Below are positions 1 through 9,932 of a DNA stretch of 45,931 nt, piece after piece. This DNA is from Bacteroidia bacterium (GTDB lineage: Bacteria > Bacteroidota > Bacteroidia > Bacteroidales > VadinHA17): positions 1 to 45,931 of the forward strand of contig JAPLDY010000086.1 in NCBI GenBank assembly GCA_026391595.1, given 5' to 3'. Below the pieces are notes generated by a model. That model had not been told where the DNA came from. It saw only the letters and a program-made list of their open reading frames with translations, and did not search any database. The first letter of the stretch is position 1, and every line of letters starts with the position of its first letter. Made by a program: the position numbers and the translations under genes.

Positions 1-291
1 GGCCAGATGCCCCTTCAGAGACGGGTTCCGAAGTACGGTTTTAAAAACATCAACCGCAAGGATTACAAAGGCATCAATATAGGTGTCCTCCAGAACCTTG
101 CTGAAAATAACAAGCTCGATAAAATCGATTTTGAAGTTCTGGTCAAAGCTGGACTGGTTTCGAAAAATGCACTGGTGAAGATCCTTGGAAAAGGTACACT
201 TGAAAGAAAGCTCGAAGTTCATGCACATGCATTCAGCAAATCAGCTGTTGCAGCAATTGAAGCAAAAAACGGGACCGTAGTAAAACTGTAA
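1..291 (+). CDS. rplO: 50S ribosomal protein L15 (uL15), C-terminal part
   Basis: The window opens inside this gene; the reading frame runs from base 1 without a start, so the 5' part lies outside. The visible residues begin GQMPLQRRVPKYGFKN, the conserved L15 stretch that contacts 23S rRNA, and continue into the typical C-terminal fold (VLVKAGLVSKNALVKILGKG). L15 is a late-assembling large-subunit protein. The stop is 4 bases before secY, the order expected in the spc operon. An ATG at position 7 is an internal methionine and not the start. Confidence 0.95.
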   Translation, partial: GQMPLQRRVPKYGFKNINRKDYKGINIGVLQNLAENNKLDKIDFEVLVKAGLVSKNALVKILGKGTLERKLEVHAHAFSKSAVAAIEAKNGTVVKL

Positions 292-295
292 TTTC

Positions 296-1633
296 ATGAG
301 ATTCATTCAGACCATAAAGAACATCTTCAAGATAGAAGACCTTCGCGCAAGGTTGTTCTATACTTTTGGAATTGTATTGTTGTACAGGCTTGGGAAATAT
401 GTCTCCCTGCCTGGTATCAACCCTGAGTTTCTTGGAAATCTCCAGACCAGTACATCCAAAGGTATTATGGGACTTCTTGATATGTTCTCTGGAGGTGCAT
501 TCTCTCAGGCTTCCATTTTTGCCCTTGGGATCATGCCTTATATATCTGCATCAATCGTAGTACAGCTTCTTGGTATAGTCTTTCCTTATTTCCAGAAACT
601 TCAGAAAGAGGGTGAAAGCGGAAGACGCAAAATGAACCAGTACACCAGATATCTTACGGTTGCCATTCTGATCCTTCAGGCGCCTACATATCTTATAAGC
701 CTGACGCGTACCCTCGAAGGAGGGGCATTTGTACTCTCAGGTGCATATCAGCGCTTCTTCATGGTATCGTCAACGATAATACTTACGGCAGGAACGATCT
801 TTATAATGTGGCTTGGAGAAAAGATAACCGATAAGGGTATCGGTAATGGTATCTCACTCATTATCATGATAGGTATCGTAGCCCGTCTGCCTCAGAACTT
901 CCTCTTCGAATGGGGAACAAGGATGAACGGTGAAGGAGGCCCGATTGCCCTTATAGTTGAGATCATCTTCTGGTTTGTAGTGATTATCGGGACAATTTTG
1001 CTGGTTCAGGGCACTCGAAGGGTGCCTGTCCAGTATGCAAGACGAATTATCGGAAACAAGCAATATGGAGGAGTGCGGCAATATATTCCTTTGAAAGTCA
1101 ATGCTGCCGGTGTTATGCCGATCATCTTCGCCCAGGCAATCATGATGCTCCCGATGCTTATCGCAGGATTTAAAGATCAGAGCTCAGGATTTGTTGTTGT
1201 TTTCTCAAATATTTATGGATTCTGGTACAACTTTGTAACTGCATTACTGATTATTGCATTTACCTATTTCTATACAGCGATTACGATAAATCCCGTTCAG
1301 ATGGCTGAAGATATGAAGAAGAACGGTGGATTCATACCGGGAATCAAACCGGGGAGGAAAACCGTGGAGTTCTTTGATATGATTATGTCAAGGATCACTT
1401 TGCCCGGTTCAATTTTCCTCGCAATAATTGCTGTTTTGCCCTCTGTGGCAGTTATAGCCGGTGTTACACCGCAGTTTGCGCAATTTTATGGAGGAACTTC
1501 GCTTTTGATCCTTGTTGGCGTTGTGCTTGACACACTACAGCAGATTGAAAGTCACCTGCTTATGCGTCATTACGATGGTCTCATGAAATCGGGCCGCGTG
1601 AAAGGCAGAACAGGCGCTGTTACCTCGATATAA
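296..1633 (+). CDS. secY: Preprotein translocase subunit SecY
   Basis: Channel-forming subunit of the SecYEG translocon in the inner membrane. The 445-residue length and about ten hydrophobic segments fit the family. Recognisable landmarks are the N-terminal FTFGIVLLYRLGKYVSLPGI region, the plug and TM2 region around GLLDMFSGGAFSQASIFALGI, the cytosolic loop QGTRRVPVQYARR, and the C-terminal QQIESHLLMRHYDGLMKSGR. The ATG lies 4 bases after the rplO stop, so it is translated from the same transcript. Typical in every respect. Confidence 0.98.
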   Translation: MRFIQTIKNIFKIEDLRARLFYTFGIVLLYRLGKYVSLPGINPEFLGNLQTSTSKGIMGLLDMFSGGAFSQASIFALGIMPYISASIVVQLLGIVFPYFQKLQKEGESGRRKMNQYTRYLTVAILILQAPTYLISLTRTLEGGAFVLSGAYQRFFMVSSTIILTAGTIFIMWLGEKITDKGIGNGISLIIMIGIVARLPQNFLFEWGTRMNGEGGPIALIVEIIFWFVVIIGTILLVQGTRRVPVQYARRIIGNKQYGGVRQYIPLKVNAAGVMPIIFAQAIMMLPMLIAGFKDQSSGFVVVFSNIYGFWYNFVTALLIIAFTYFYTAITINPVQMAEDMKKNGGFIPGIKPGRKTVEFFDMIMSRITLPGSIFLAIIAVLPSVAVIAGVTPQFAQFYGGTSLLILVGVVLDTLQQIESHLLMRHYDGLMKSGRVKGRTGAVTSI

Positions 1634-1653
1634 ATATATATTTACGTTCTTTG

Positions 1654-2430
1654 ATGTTGTATTTGAAGACTGATGAAGAGATCGGGTTGTTAAAGGAGAG
1701 CAACATGCTGGTGTCGAAAACACTGGCTGAAGTTGCAAGACATATCAGACCCGGGGTGACCACTCTTTATCTTGATGAAATAGCCGAAACATTTATTCGC
1801 GATCATTCCGCAGTTCCGGCATTCAAGGGATATAGTGGTTTTCCAAATACTCTCTGCACATCTGTCAATGATGAAGTGGTACATGGTATTCCTTCAAACT
1901 ATGTGCTTAAAGACGGTGACATTATATCAGTTGACTGCGGAGCGACACTGAATGGTTGGGTTGGTGACAGTGCTTTTACTTTTGCTGTCGGAGAAATAAA
2001 AGAAGAGATCAGACGCCTCCTCGTTTTCACCAGGGCATCGCTTGAAGAGGGTGTAAAAGCTGCAATTGCAGGAAACAGGATTGGTGATGTTTCAAATGCG
2101 GTGCAGTCGAAAGCAGAAAGCGGGGGATATTCAGTTGTAAGGGAACTTGTCGGGCATGGCATAGGGAAAAAAATGCATGAACCGCCTGAAGTGCCGAACT
2201 TCGGGAAAAAAGGCACGGGACCTAAGATTGAAAAAGGATTGGTCATCTGCATCGAACCGATGATCAACCTTGGCAGTAAAGAGACTCTTCAGATGAGCGA
2301 TGGATGGACAATAAAAACTGCTGATGGGAAACCCTCGGCGCACTTTGAATATGCCGTAGCGGTAAATAAAGGAAAAGCAGACGTATTGACAACATTTGAA
2401 TTTATTGAAGAAGTACTAAATAAATTGTAA
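1654..2430 (+). CDS. map: Type I methionine aminopeptidase
   Basis: Removes the initiator methionine from nascent proteins. The 258-residue protein has all five metal ligands of the family: Asp in SVDCGA, Asp in WVGDSAFTF, His in [10 protein letters not shown], Glu in CIEPMI and Glu in HFEYAVAV. I chose the ATG at 1654; a TTG three bases upstream is possible but less likely. It lacks an N-terminal zinc-finger extension, as usual for bacterial type Ia enzymes. It sits between secY and infA, the standard position in Bacteroidetes, and is part of the spc operon. Confidence 0.97.
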   Translation: MLYLKTDEEIGLLKESNMLVSKTLAEVARHIRPGVTTLYLDEIAETFIRDHSAVPAFKGYSGFPNTLCTSVNDEVVHGIPSNYVLKDGDIISVDCGATLNGWVGDSAFTFAVGEIKEEIRRLLVFTRASLEEGVKAAIAGNRIGDVSNAVQSKAESGGYSVVRELVGHGIGKKMHEPPEVPNFGKKGTGPKIEKGLVICIEPMINLGSKETLQMSDGWTIKTADGKPSAHFEYAVAVNKGKADVLTTFEFIEEVLNKL

Positions 2431-2434
2431 TAGT

Positions 2435-2653
2435 ATGGCTAAACAACCATCAATTGAGCAGGACGGTACTATCATTGAAGCCCTTTCTAATGCGATGTTC
2501 AGAGTTGAACTCGAGAACGGGCATGTTATTACCGCGCATATCTCAGGTAAAATGAGGATGCACTATATAAAGATTCTGCCAGGTGATAAGGTTAAGGTTG
2601 AAATGTCACCTTACGATCTTACAAAAGGAAGAATAACATTCAGGTATAAATAG
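2435..2653 (+). CDS. infA: Translation initiation factor IF-1
   Basis: A 72-residue S1/OB-fold protein that occupies the ribosomal A site during initiation. It is full length, with the conserved stretches [16 protein letters not shown] and the C-terminal KGRITFRYK. It starts 4 bases after the map stop and is followed closely by rpmJ, so it belongs to the same operon. Confidence 0.98.
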   Translation: MAKQPSIEQDGTIIEALSNAMFRVELENGHVITAHISGKMRMHYIKILPGDKVKVEMSPYDLTKGRITFRYK

Positions 2654-2666
2654 AAACTATAAGATA

Positions 2667-2783
2667 ATGAAAGTAAGAGCATCTGTAAAAAAGCGCAGCG
2701 CTGACTGCAAGATAGTCAAGAGAAAAGGGCGCATCTACGTAATCAATAAGAAAAATCCCAAGATCAAACAGAGACAGGGATAA
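2667..2783 (+). CDS. rpmJ: 50S ribosomal protein L36 (bL36)
   Basis: A 38-residue protein beginning [20 protein letters not shown] and ending NPKIKQRQG, the universal L36 pattern. It binds 23S rRNA in the large subunit. Of the four zinc ligands of the C-plus form only Cys14 remains; the others are Ser11, Asn27 and Ile33, so this is the zinc-free C-minus type, which is usual in this phylum. It sits between infA and rpsM with a 13-base gap after infA. Confidence 0.96.
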   Translation: MKVRASVKKRSADCKIVKRKGRIYVINKKNPKIKQRQG

Positions 2784-2789
2784 TTAAAC

Positions 2790-2797
2790 TATTTTTG
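2790..2797 (+). promoter_or_regulatory. Bacteroidetes-type -7 box upstream of rpsM
   Basis: TATTTTTG matches the Bacteroidetes sigma-ABfr -7 consensus TAnnTTTG and lies in the 39-base gap between rpmJ and rpsM. No TTTG is found about 19 bases upstream, so only half of the promoter is visible. If active it would give separate transcription of rpsM-rpsK-rpsD-rpoA-rplQ inside the superoperon. Confidence 0.45.
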
Positions 2798-2822
2798 CAA
2801 CTAAATTTAAGAAAAGTAAAAT

Positions 2823-3200
2823 ATGGCACGAATTGTTGGGGTAGATTTACCAAGACATAAAATAGGCGAAGTCGGTCTTACCTACATTTACGGGGTGGGA
2901 AGAAGCACTGCACAGAAAGTACTCGATGAAGCCGGTGTTGACAGGAACACTAAGGTTGAGGAGTGGACTGATGATCAGATCAATAACATCCGTCGCATCC
3001 TCAATGAGAAATATAAGCTGGAAGGTGAACTACGGTCTGAAACACAGATGAACATCAAGCGTTTGATGGATATCGGATGCTACCGTGGCGTACGTCACAG
3101 AATCGGGCTCCCGGTAAGAGGACAGAGCACAAAAAACAATGCCAGAACACGTAAAGGCAGAAAGAAAACCGTTGCAAATAAAAAGAAAGCTACTAAATAA
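2823..3200 (+). CDS. rpsM: 30S ribosomal protein S13 (uS13)
   Basis: Small-subunit head protein that contacts tRNA and forms bridges with the large subunit. The 125-residue sequence begins [20 protein letters not shown] and has the helix-two-turn-helix segment and the conserved basic C-terminal tail [18 protein letters not shown]. It is full length. The next gene rpsK starts 7 bases after the stop. Confidence 0.98.
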   Translation: MARIVGVDLPRHKIGEVGLTYIYGVGRSTAQKVLDEAGVDRNTKVEEWTDDQINNIRRILNEKYKLEGELRSETQMNIKRLMDIGCYRGVRHRIGLPVRGQSTKNNARTRKGRKKTVANKKKATK

Positions 3201-3207
3201 ATAAACT

Positions 3208-3597
3208 ATGGCAAAGAAGACTGGAGCATTAAAGAAGAGGATAGTAAAGGTTGAACCTACGGGCCAGGCACATGTTCATTCATCATTCAATAATATCATT
3301 GTAACCCTGACCAATAATTCCGGACAGGTTATATCATGGGCTTCTGCTGGTAAAATGGGATTTAAGGGTTCAAAGAAGAATACTCCTTATGCAGCTCAGA
3401 TGGCATCTGAAGAATGCGGAAAGGTAGCTTATGACCTTGGACTGAGAAAAGTTAAGGTCTTTGTAAAAGGACCAGGATCAGGACGTGAATCTGCTATCAG
3501 GGCTATTTCAAATGTCGGAATAGAAGTCACTGAAATCATTGATGTTACACCAATGCCACATAATGGATGCCGTGCACCAGGTAGAAGAAGAGTATAA
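3208..3597 (+). CDS. rpsK: 30S ribosomal protein S11 (uS11)
   Basis: Platform protein of the small subunit near the mRNA exit. The 129 residues include the family signatures [28 protein letters not shown] and the C-terminal [16 protein letters not shown]. It is full length and lies between rpsM and rpsD as usual. Confidence 0.98.
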   Translation: MAKKTGALKKRIVKVEPTGQAHVHSSFNNIIVTLTNNSGQVISWASAGKMGFKGSKKNTPYAAQMASEECGKVAYDLGLRKVKVFVKGPGSGRESAIRAISNVGIEVTEIIDVTPMPHNGCRAPGRRRV

Positions 3598-3633
3598 TTA
3601 AGTATAATAGTCTGATAATTAATTAATAATACA

Positions 3634-4242
3634 ATGGCAAGATATACCGGCCCAAAAACAAGAGTCGCAAGAAAATTCGGAGAAGCTATTTACGGACCCG
3701 ATAAACACCTCGAAAGAAAGAATTTTCCTCCCGGCCAGCATGGGATGAATAAAAAGAGAAAGAAGACTTCAGAATACGGAGTTCAGCTCAGGGAGAAACA
3801 GAAAGCAAAATATACTTATGGCATACTTGAGCGTCAGTTCAGAAATACATTTGAGAAAGCTTCCAGATCAAAAGGTGTTACTGGCGAGGTCCTTCTTCAG
3901 CTCCTCGAATCACGTCTCGACAATGTTGTTTTCCGTATGGGCGTGGCTCCCACAAGGGCAGGTGCACGTCAGCTCGTTTCTCACCGCCATATAACGGTGA
4001 ACGGAGTTGTTGTCAATATTCCATCTTTCCAGCTTAAACCTGGCGATATCATCGGTGTTCGCGAGAAATCAAAATCACTCGAACCCATTATCGAATCGCT
4101 CACCACAAGAAAATCATCCAAGCTTCCATGGCTTGAATGGGACGACACCCAAATGGCCGGCAAATTCATGAGCCTGCCTCAACGTACTGATATTCCTGAA
4201 AATATAAAGGAACAGCTTATAGTAGAATTGTATTCAAAATAA
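3634..4242 (+). CDS. rpsD: 30S ribosomal protein S4 (uS4)
   Basis: Primary 16S rRNA-binding protein that nucleates 30S assembly. It is 202 residues long, starting [20 protein letters not shown], with an S4 RNA-binding domain around residues 93-155 ([29 protein letters not shown] in two parts). S4 often represses its own operon by binding the leader; I did not find a clear leader structure here. Confidence 0.98.
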   Translation: MARYTGPKTRVARKFGEAIYGPDKHLERKNFPPGQHGMNKKRKKTSEYGVQLREKQKAKYTYGILERQFRNTFEKASRSKGVTGEVLLQLLESRLDNVVFRMGVAPTRAGARQLVSHRHITVNGVVVNIPSFQLKPGDIIGVREKSKSLEPIIESLTTRKSSKLPWLEWDDTQMAGKFMSLPQRTDIPENIKEQLIVELYSK

Positions 4243-4260
4243 TTATTTAAGATAAACTCT

Positions 4261-5253
4261 ATGGCCATATTATCATTCCAGAAGCCCGACAAAGTAATAA
4301 TGCTGGAAGCGGATGACAAACTCGGAAAATTCGAGTTCCGTCCACTTGAACCTGGCTATGGTATTACTGTAGGTAATGCTCTGAGAAGAATACTTCTCTC
4401 TTCACTCGAAGGTTTTGCCATCACTACAATTAAAATTGACGGTATCGACCACGAGTTCTCCACCATTACTGGCGTCATTGAAGACGTAACCGAGATCATC
4501 CTGAACCTGAAACAGGTAAGGTTCAGAAGAACAGTTGATGATGTCGATCATGAAAAAGTCACCGTGAAGATCCACAATAAGGAAATTTTCAAAGCCGGTG
4601 ATCTGAACAACTCATTAAGCAGCTTTGAGGTGCTTAATCCGGAGCTGGTTATCTTCAGGATGGAATCGGATGTTAAACTCCATTTTGACCTTACAATAAA
4701 TAAGGGCCGCGGTTATGTTCCTGCAGAGGAAAATGAACCTGCCGACGCTGAATTTGGCCTTATCGCAATAGACTCCATCTTCACCCCGATAAGGAATGTG
4801 AAATATTCCATTGAGAACTACCGTGTTGAGGAAAAGACTGATTATGAAAAGCTTCTCTTTGAAATTGAAACAGATGGATCAATACATCCAAAGGAAGCAC
4901 TCAAAGAGGCTGCAAAGATCCTCATATATCATTTTATGCTCTTCTCCGATGAAAAGATAACACTTGATTCCGATGATAAGCTTGCAAATGAGGAATTTGA
5001 TGAGGAAGTACTGCATATGAGACAGCTGCTTAAGACAAAACTGATCGATCTCGATCTGTCTGTAAGAGCACTTAATTGCCTCAAAGCTGCTGAAGTTGAG
5101 ACACTTGGTGATCTTGTAAAATTCAACAAGAACGACCTTCTCAAATTCAGGAACTTCGGGAAGAAATCACTTACTGAACTTGATGAGCTTCTCGAATCAA
5201 TGAACCTTTCATTCGGAATGGATGTGAGCAAATACAAGTTAGAGAAAGATTAA
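4261..5253 (+). CDS. rpoA: DNA-directed RNA polymerase subunit alpha
   Basis: Dimerises to scaffold beta and beta-prime and contacts promoters and regulators. The 330 residues contain an N-terminal domain ([20 protein letters not shown], then SSLEG) and a C-terminal domain with helix-hairpin-helix motifs ([20 protein letters not shown], then [15 protein letters not shown]). It is full length and 18 bases after rpsD, as expected for the alpha operon. Confidence 0.98.
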   Translation: MAILSFQKPDKVIMLEADDKLGKFEFRPLEPGYGITVGNALRRILLSSLEGFAITTIKIDGIDHEFSTITGVIEDVTEIILNLKQVRFRRTVDDVDHEKVTVKIHNKEIFKAGDLNNSLSSFEVLNPELVIFRMESDVKLHFDLTINKGRGYVPAEENEPADAEFGLIAIDSIFTPIRNVKYSIENYRVEEKTDYEKLLFEIETDGSIHPKEALKEAAKILIYHFMLFSDEKITLDSDDKLANEEFDEEVLHMRQLLKTKLIDLDLSVRALNCLKAAEVETLGDLVKFNKNDLLKFRNFGKKSLTELDELLESMNLSFGMDVSKYKLEKD

Positions 5254-5280
5254 TTTGAAAATTGGGAAGGAAACATAGCA

Positions 5281-5802
5281 ATGCGACATTCAAGAGTTAT
5301 AAATCATTTGGGAAGGACGAGTTCACACAGGAAGTCGATGCTTTCAAACATGGCCACCTCGCTTATCATGCATAAGAAGATCATCACGACCACTGCTAAG
5401 GCTAAAGCTCTCAGGACTTATGTTGAACCGATAATAACAAAATCAAAGGAGGATTCAACTCACTCAAGGAGAGAGGTTTTCAGTTTCCTCAAGGATAAGA
5501 AGGCTGTAGCAGAGCTTTTCAGGGAAATATCACCAAAGATTGCCGAAAGACACGGTGGCTATACACGAATCCTGAAAACAGGTAACAGGATTGGCGATAA
5601 TGCAGAGATGTGCGTACTGGAGCTCGTGGATTATAACGAAGCCATGATGGGCAAAGGCGAAGCTGGAAAAGCCAAAACTACAAGGAGAAAAAGAGCAGCA
5701 GGCAAAAAGAAAGCTGAAACCGCAGAAGCAGCAGTTGAAACAGCCAAGGATGCTGCTGCTGAAGCACCGGCCGAAGAAAAGGCCCCGGAAGAGAAAAAGT
5801 AA
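5281..5802 (+). CDS. rplQ: 50S ribosomal protein L17 (bL17) with C-terminal extension
   Basis: Large-subunit protein near the exit tunnel. Residues 1-120 are the L17 domain ([39 protein letters not shown]). From about residue 130 there is a low-complexity Ala/Lys/Glu tail ending APEEKK, which makes the protein 173 residues against about 120 in most bacteria. Such tails are common in Bacteroidetes L17. It is the last gene of the operon and is followed by a terminator. Confidence 0.96.
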   Translation: MRHSRVINHLGRTSSHRKSMLSNMATSLIMHKKIITTTAKAKALRTYVEPIITKSKEDSTHSRREVFSFLKDKKAVAELFREISPKIAERHGGYTRILKTGNRIGDNAEMCVLELVDYNEAMMGKGEAGKAKTTRRKRAAGKKKAETAEAAVETAKDAAAEAPAEEKAPEEKK

Positions 5803-5824
5803 ACAGAATAAATATTTTGAGCTG

Positions 5825-5862
5825 AAAGGGATATGTCATTACGATCAATATCCCTTTTTTTT
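5825..5862 (+). terminator. Rho-independent terminator after rplQ
   Basis: A ten-base-pair stem (AAAGGGATAT pairing with ATATCCCTTT) around a 13-base loop, with the right arm running into eight T. It closes the ribosomal/rpoA superoperon and separates it from eno. Confidence 0.85.
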
Positions 5863-5894
5863 GTATATTGCATGATTGTTTAATATAAAATTAA

Positions 5895-7178
<1,284 letters not shown>

Positions 7179-7183
7179 CACGT

Positions 7184-7261
7184 ACTCACCCCCTTCCTTC
7201 GCTCCGCTCAGGATTCCCTCTCTCTCCACCGGCTGGCGGAAAGAGGGGGTTGGGGGTGAGT
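7184..7261. repeat. Palindromic intergenic repeat after eno
   Basis: Outer arms ACTCACCCCC (7184-7193) and GGGGGTGAGT (7252-7261) are perfect inverted copies. Inside, CCCTCT pairs with AGAGGG. This is a large imperfect hairpin of the type often scattered in Bacteroidetes intergenic regions. It may end eno transcription, although no T-run follows. Similar but not identical palindromes occur at 14481 and 23161. Confidence 0.7.
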
Positions 7262-7407
7262 GCATGAATAATATAATGATAGCTTCATTTTCTGGTCTCT
7301 TCCGACGTTATTAACAATTGTTGATAACTTATGTTCATATCGGGTTTACAACATGGATTGCTTAAAATTGGATTTTATTCATTCTTGATATAAATTTGAT
7401 CTATCGG

Positions 7408-7910
7408 GTGAGCGATAAAAGGCTGCTTGAACGATGTGGAACCGGAAAAGGTTACTTAAATGAAACATGATCCGGCTCATCCAGACCTTCGGGCCTGCGC
7501 ATCATGAGAGCCGAAGCCTGAGCGAAGGGAACCTGGTCCTAGACCAATCCCTGGTGTTCAGCAGGTCGACGAAAACCGGAAACGTTCTTTCAACGACTGG
7601 GTCACAGGGCCTCAGAAAAACGAAGGGCTTCGGCCCCAAGTGATCTGAAACTGATGCCAGATCCTCCGGGAGATGTGCATCGGAGCCTGAAAGACACTTC
7701 GTCCTGGAATGTCCTGTCGAAAGACGGGAACAAAGGGACAGCTGGAAGGATCTGCTGTAACAAGCAGAACCGGAAGGCCATGGGTTGCAAAAGCAGATCG
7801 TAAGACCTGTAATGCAGCCGGCCAGAATAACAGTAATCCGACGCCGTTAACGGCTTCGGTCGTAAACGGTGAATGGGAACTACTCCTCGGAATAGTTCCC
7901 ATTATTGTTT
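7408..7910 (+). ncRNA. Structured RNA element, possibly a truncated or ORF-less group II intron (domain I-like)
   Basis: There is no credible coding frame, but there is a dense set of nested helices: GAACCGG/CCGGCTC (7439-7445/7472-7478, one mismatch); CCTG/CAGG (7517-7520/7562-7565) enclosing AGGGA/TCCCT and TGGTC/GACCA (7534-7538/7542-7546); and a multi-branch junction AAGTG/CACTT (7638-7642/7695-7699) enclosing ATCTG/CAGAT and CTCC/GGAG with GATG/CATC. TCTGC/GCAGA follows at 7751/7764. The start GTGAG at 7408 fits a group II 5' splice boundary, and stretches such as AAAAGGTTACTTAAATGAAA and GCGAAGGGAACCTGGTCC resemble, from memory, domain I of Bacteroidetes group II introns. No reverse transcriptase and no recognisable domain V were found, so this may be a remnant or another large RNA class. 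RNase P, tmRNA and SRP RNA signatures are absent. Confidence 0.5.
7872..7910 (+). terminator. Terminator-like hairpin at the end of the structured RNA
   Basis: A perfect 11-base-pair stem (AATGGGAACTA at 7872-7882 with TAGTTCCCATT at 7893-7903) around a 10-base loop, followed by ATTGTTTTAT. This could end transcription of the structured RNA. It lacks the AGC triad and bulge of a group II intron domain V. Confidence 0.55.
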
Positions 7911-7916
7911 TATAAA

Positions 7917-8049
7917 CCTGCCCCCTTCAAATCCATACCCTAGCCCCCAAAGGGGGGATTTTTCTCCTACTCGCCCCCTCTCCCCATCCTTCTTCGGTCT
8001 TTGGTCATTGGTCTTTTATCTTTTATCTTTGGTCTTTTATCTTTTTCCT
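7917..8049 (+). repeat. Low-complexity leader with short direct repeats before the UbiD-family gene
   Basis: This C/T-rich stretch contains an inverted CCCCC/GGGGG hairpin near 7942-7960 and two exact copies of GGTCTTTTATCTTTT at 8010-8024 and 8031-8045, ending just before the ATG at 8050. Although the downstream frame stays open through it, the translated Pro/Ser/Leu-rich sequence has no family similarity and is not considered coding. Confidence 0.5.
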
Positions 8050-9870
8050 ATGCCATATACCGGCTTATCTGATTTCATCTGTGATCTGGAAAAACATTCG
8101 GAACTGCACCGAATTAAGACATTCGTAGACCCCGTTCTCGAAATAACCGAAATAACCGACCGCATATCCAAATCCGGAGGCAACGCCCTGCTGTTCGAAA
8201 GTACTGGTACATCATTTCCTCTGCTCATTAATGCTTTTGGCTCAGATAAACGCATGGCTATGGCTTTAAGCCAAAGAGACCTTGATCAGGCAGCTGTCGA
8301 AATAGCCTCAATCTTTGATGGTATTTCAGAATCAAGGGATTCCCTGCTTAAAAAAATATCTTCAATCCCCGTGCTTGTAAAGATTTCCGGTTACCTGCCT
8401 TCCCACGTTAAGGGAAAGGGTATATGCCAGCAGGTTGTTCACAGGAACCCCGACCTTTCAATCCTACCCGTTATTAAGTGCTGGCCTCATGACGGTGGCC
8501 GTTTTATTACGCTCCCTTTGGTTCACACAATTCACCCGTTGACGGGGAAAACGAATGTGGGGATGTATAGGATGCAAATACTCGATAATAACACTACTGC
8601 AATGCACTGGCAGCGCCATAAAACCGGAGCCAATCACTTTGAAGAATGGAAGAAGACCGGCAGGAAAATGCCTGTCTCGGTCGCACTTGGCGGGGACCCT
8701 GTATATACATACGCGGCAACAGCACCGCTGCCTGAGAATATTGATGAGTATATTCTTGCAGGTTTCCTGAGAAAAAAGAAGGTAAATCTTGTCAGATGCA
8801 TCACTAACGATCTATATGTTCCTTCTGATGCAGATATTGTCATCGAAGGGTATGTTGACCCTGCAGAAGAACCGGTGCTTGAGGGTCCCTTTGGCGATCA
8901 TACCGGATTTTATTCACTGGCCGACTACTATCCGAAGCTGCATGTGACATGTATTACGCATTCTCATAAAGCTGTTTATCCTGCAACTGTCGTTGGCATT
9001 CCTCCCATGGAAGATGTATGGTTTGCCAAAGCGACGGAAAAAATCTTCCTGGCTCCCCTGAAACTTGTAATTTTACCCGAAACCGAGGATTTTCACATGC
9101 CTGAGGCCGGAGTAGCCCATAACCTGGTGATTGTAAAAATCAGGAAATCGTACCCCGGGCAGGGAAAAAAAGTAATAAGCTCCTTAATGGGAGCCGGTCA
9201 GATGATGTTCACCAAATATCTTGTGGTCGTCAGCGGCGATGTCGATATCAGGAACTACAGGCAGCTTTCAGAACATGTCTTCAGAAATACGACTTTCAAA
9301 AATGATCTGCTTTTCATGTCAGGTCCTCTGGATGTCCTTGACCATACTTCGGATGTTCTTGCACTTGGCGGCAAGATGGGTATCGATGCTACTATAAAGT
9401 TTAAGGAAGAGAAGCCGGTAGAAATGACTGAGGATTTTTCTGTTGAAATGAAAGTGGTTGTAACCGGACTTAACCAGTCAGAGGATCGTCAGGCAGTTGC
9501 AAAATCAAAAAAAGAGTTTGCAGAGAAATTCCGGAAGGATGATATCAGACTTATATTGGCTGTTGATAAAACCGTGGATGTAAACGACATGTACCAGGTT
9601 GCATGGCAGGTACTTGGAAATTCAGATCCGAGTCGTGATGCTGAACTTGTACCGGATAACATTCTTTATATTGATGGAACCATTAAGGCATACCGCGATG
9701 GTGGTTTCATGCGTAAATGGCCAAATGTCGTTTGCTCTTCAAAGGAAACAATTGAATGCATTGACAGGAAATGGGAGTCATTGGGGATTGGCGATTTAAT
9801 TTCTTCTCCCTCAATAAAAAATTCACGTCTTCTACTGCCGGGTAATGACGAGGTAATTACAAATTCCTGA
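8050..9870 (+). CDS. UbiD-family decarboxylase (menaquinone biosynthesis decarboxylase type)
   Basis: A 606-residue member of the prenylated-FMN-dependent UbiD decarboxylase family. Supporting stretches are LPVIKCWPHDGGRFITLPLV near residue 150, the prFMN/metal-binding segment NVGMYRMQILDNNTTAMHWQ followed by RHKTGANHFEEW, the EGPFGDHTGFYS catalytic-site region and VGIPPMEDVWFAKATEKIF. The best-known role in organisms without ubiquinone is a step of the futalosine route to menaquinone; that function is inferred, because no other pathway gene is in the window. I start at ATG 8050 (MPYTGLSDFI), because the upstream in-frame extension is low-complexity intergenic DNA. The gene is probably monocistronic. 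Confidence 0.9.
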   Translation: MPYTGLSDFICDLEKHSELHRIKTFVDPVLEITEITDRISKSGGNALLFESTGTSFPLLINAFGSDKRMAMALSQRDLDQAAVEIASIFDGISESRDSLLKKISSIPVLVKISGYLPSHVKGKGICQQVVHRNPDLSILPVIKCWPHDGGRFITLPLVHTIHPLTGKTNVGMYRMQILDNNTTAMHWQRHKTGANHFEEWKKTGRKMPVSVALGGDPVYTYAATAPLPENIDEYILAGFLRKKKVNLVRCITNDLYVPSDADIVIEGYVDPAEEPVLEGPFGDHTGFYSLADYYPKLHVTCITHSHKAVYPATVVGIPPMEDVWFAKATEKIFLAPLKLVILPETEDFHMPEAGVAHNLVIVKIRKSYPGQGKKVISSLMGAGQMMFTKYLVVVSGDVDIRNYRQLSEHVFRNTTFKNDLLFMSGPLDVLDHTSDVLALGGKMGIDATIKFKEEKPVEMTEDFSVEMKVVVTGLNQSEDRQAVAKSKKEFAEKFRKDDIRLILAVDKTVDVNDMYQVAWQVLGNSDPSRDAELVPDNILYIDGTIKAYRDGGFMRKWPNVVCSSKETIECIDRKWESLGIGDLISSPSIKNSRLLLPGNDEVITNS

Positions 9871-9915
9871 CAGCCGAATCAGGTAATTAAAGGTCGGAGC
9901 TGCTGTTTTTTAAAC

Positions 9916-9923
9916 TATTTTTG
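9916..9923 (+). promoter_or_regulatory. Bacteroidetes-type -7 box just upstream of the SpoIIE-like gene
   Basis: TATTTTTG matches TAnnTTTG and is followed by GCAG. It ends only nine bases before ATG 9933, so a transcript from it would have almost no leader, or the true start lies further in (GTG 10020). No -33 TTTG is visible. Confidence 0.45.
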
Positions 9924-9932
9924 CAGAACAGC

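Noticed and set aside
7408-7910. RNase P RNA, tmRNA or SRP RNA identity for the structured element
   Set aside because: The GAGGAAAGTCC core of RNase P and the tRNA-like end of tmRNA are absent, and the length does not fit SRP RNA.
7873-8049. In-frame upstream extension of the UbiD-family gene from 7873
   Set aside because: It overlaps the structured RNA hairpin and low-complexity repeats, and its Pro/Ser-rich translation has no family similarity. The family N-terminus begins at 8050.
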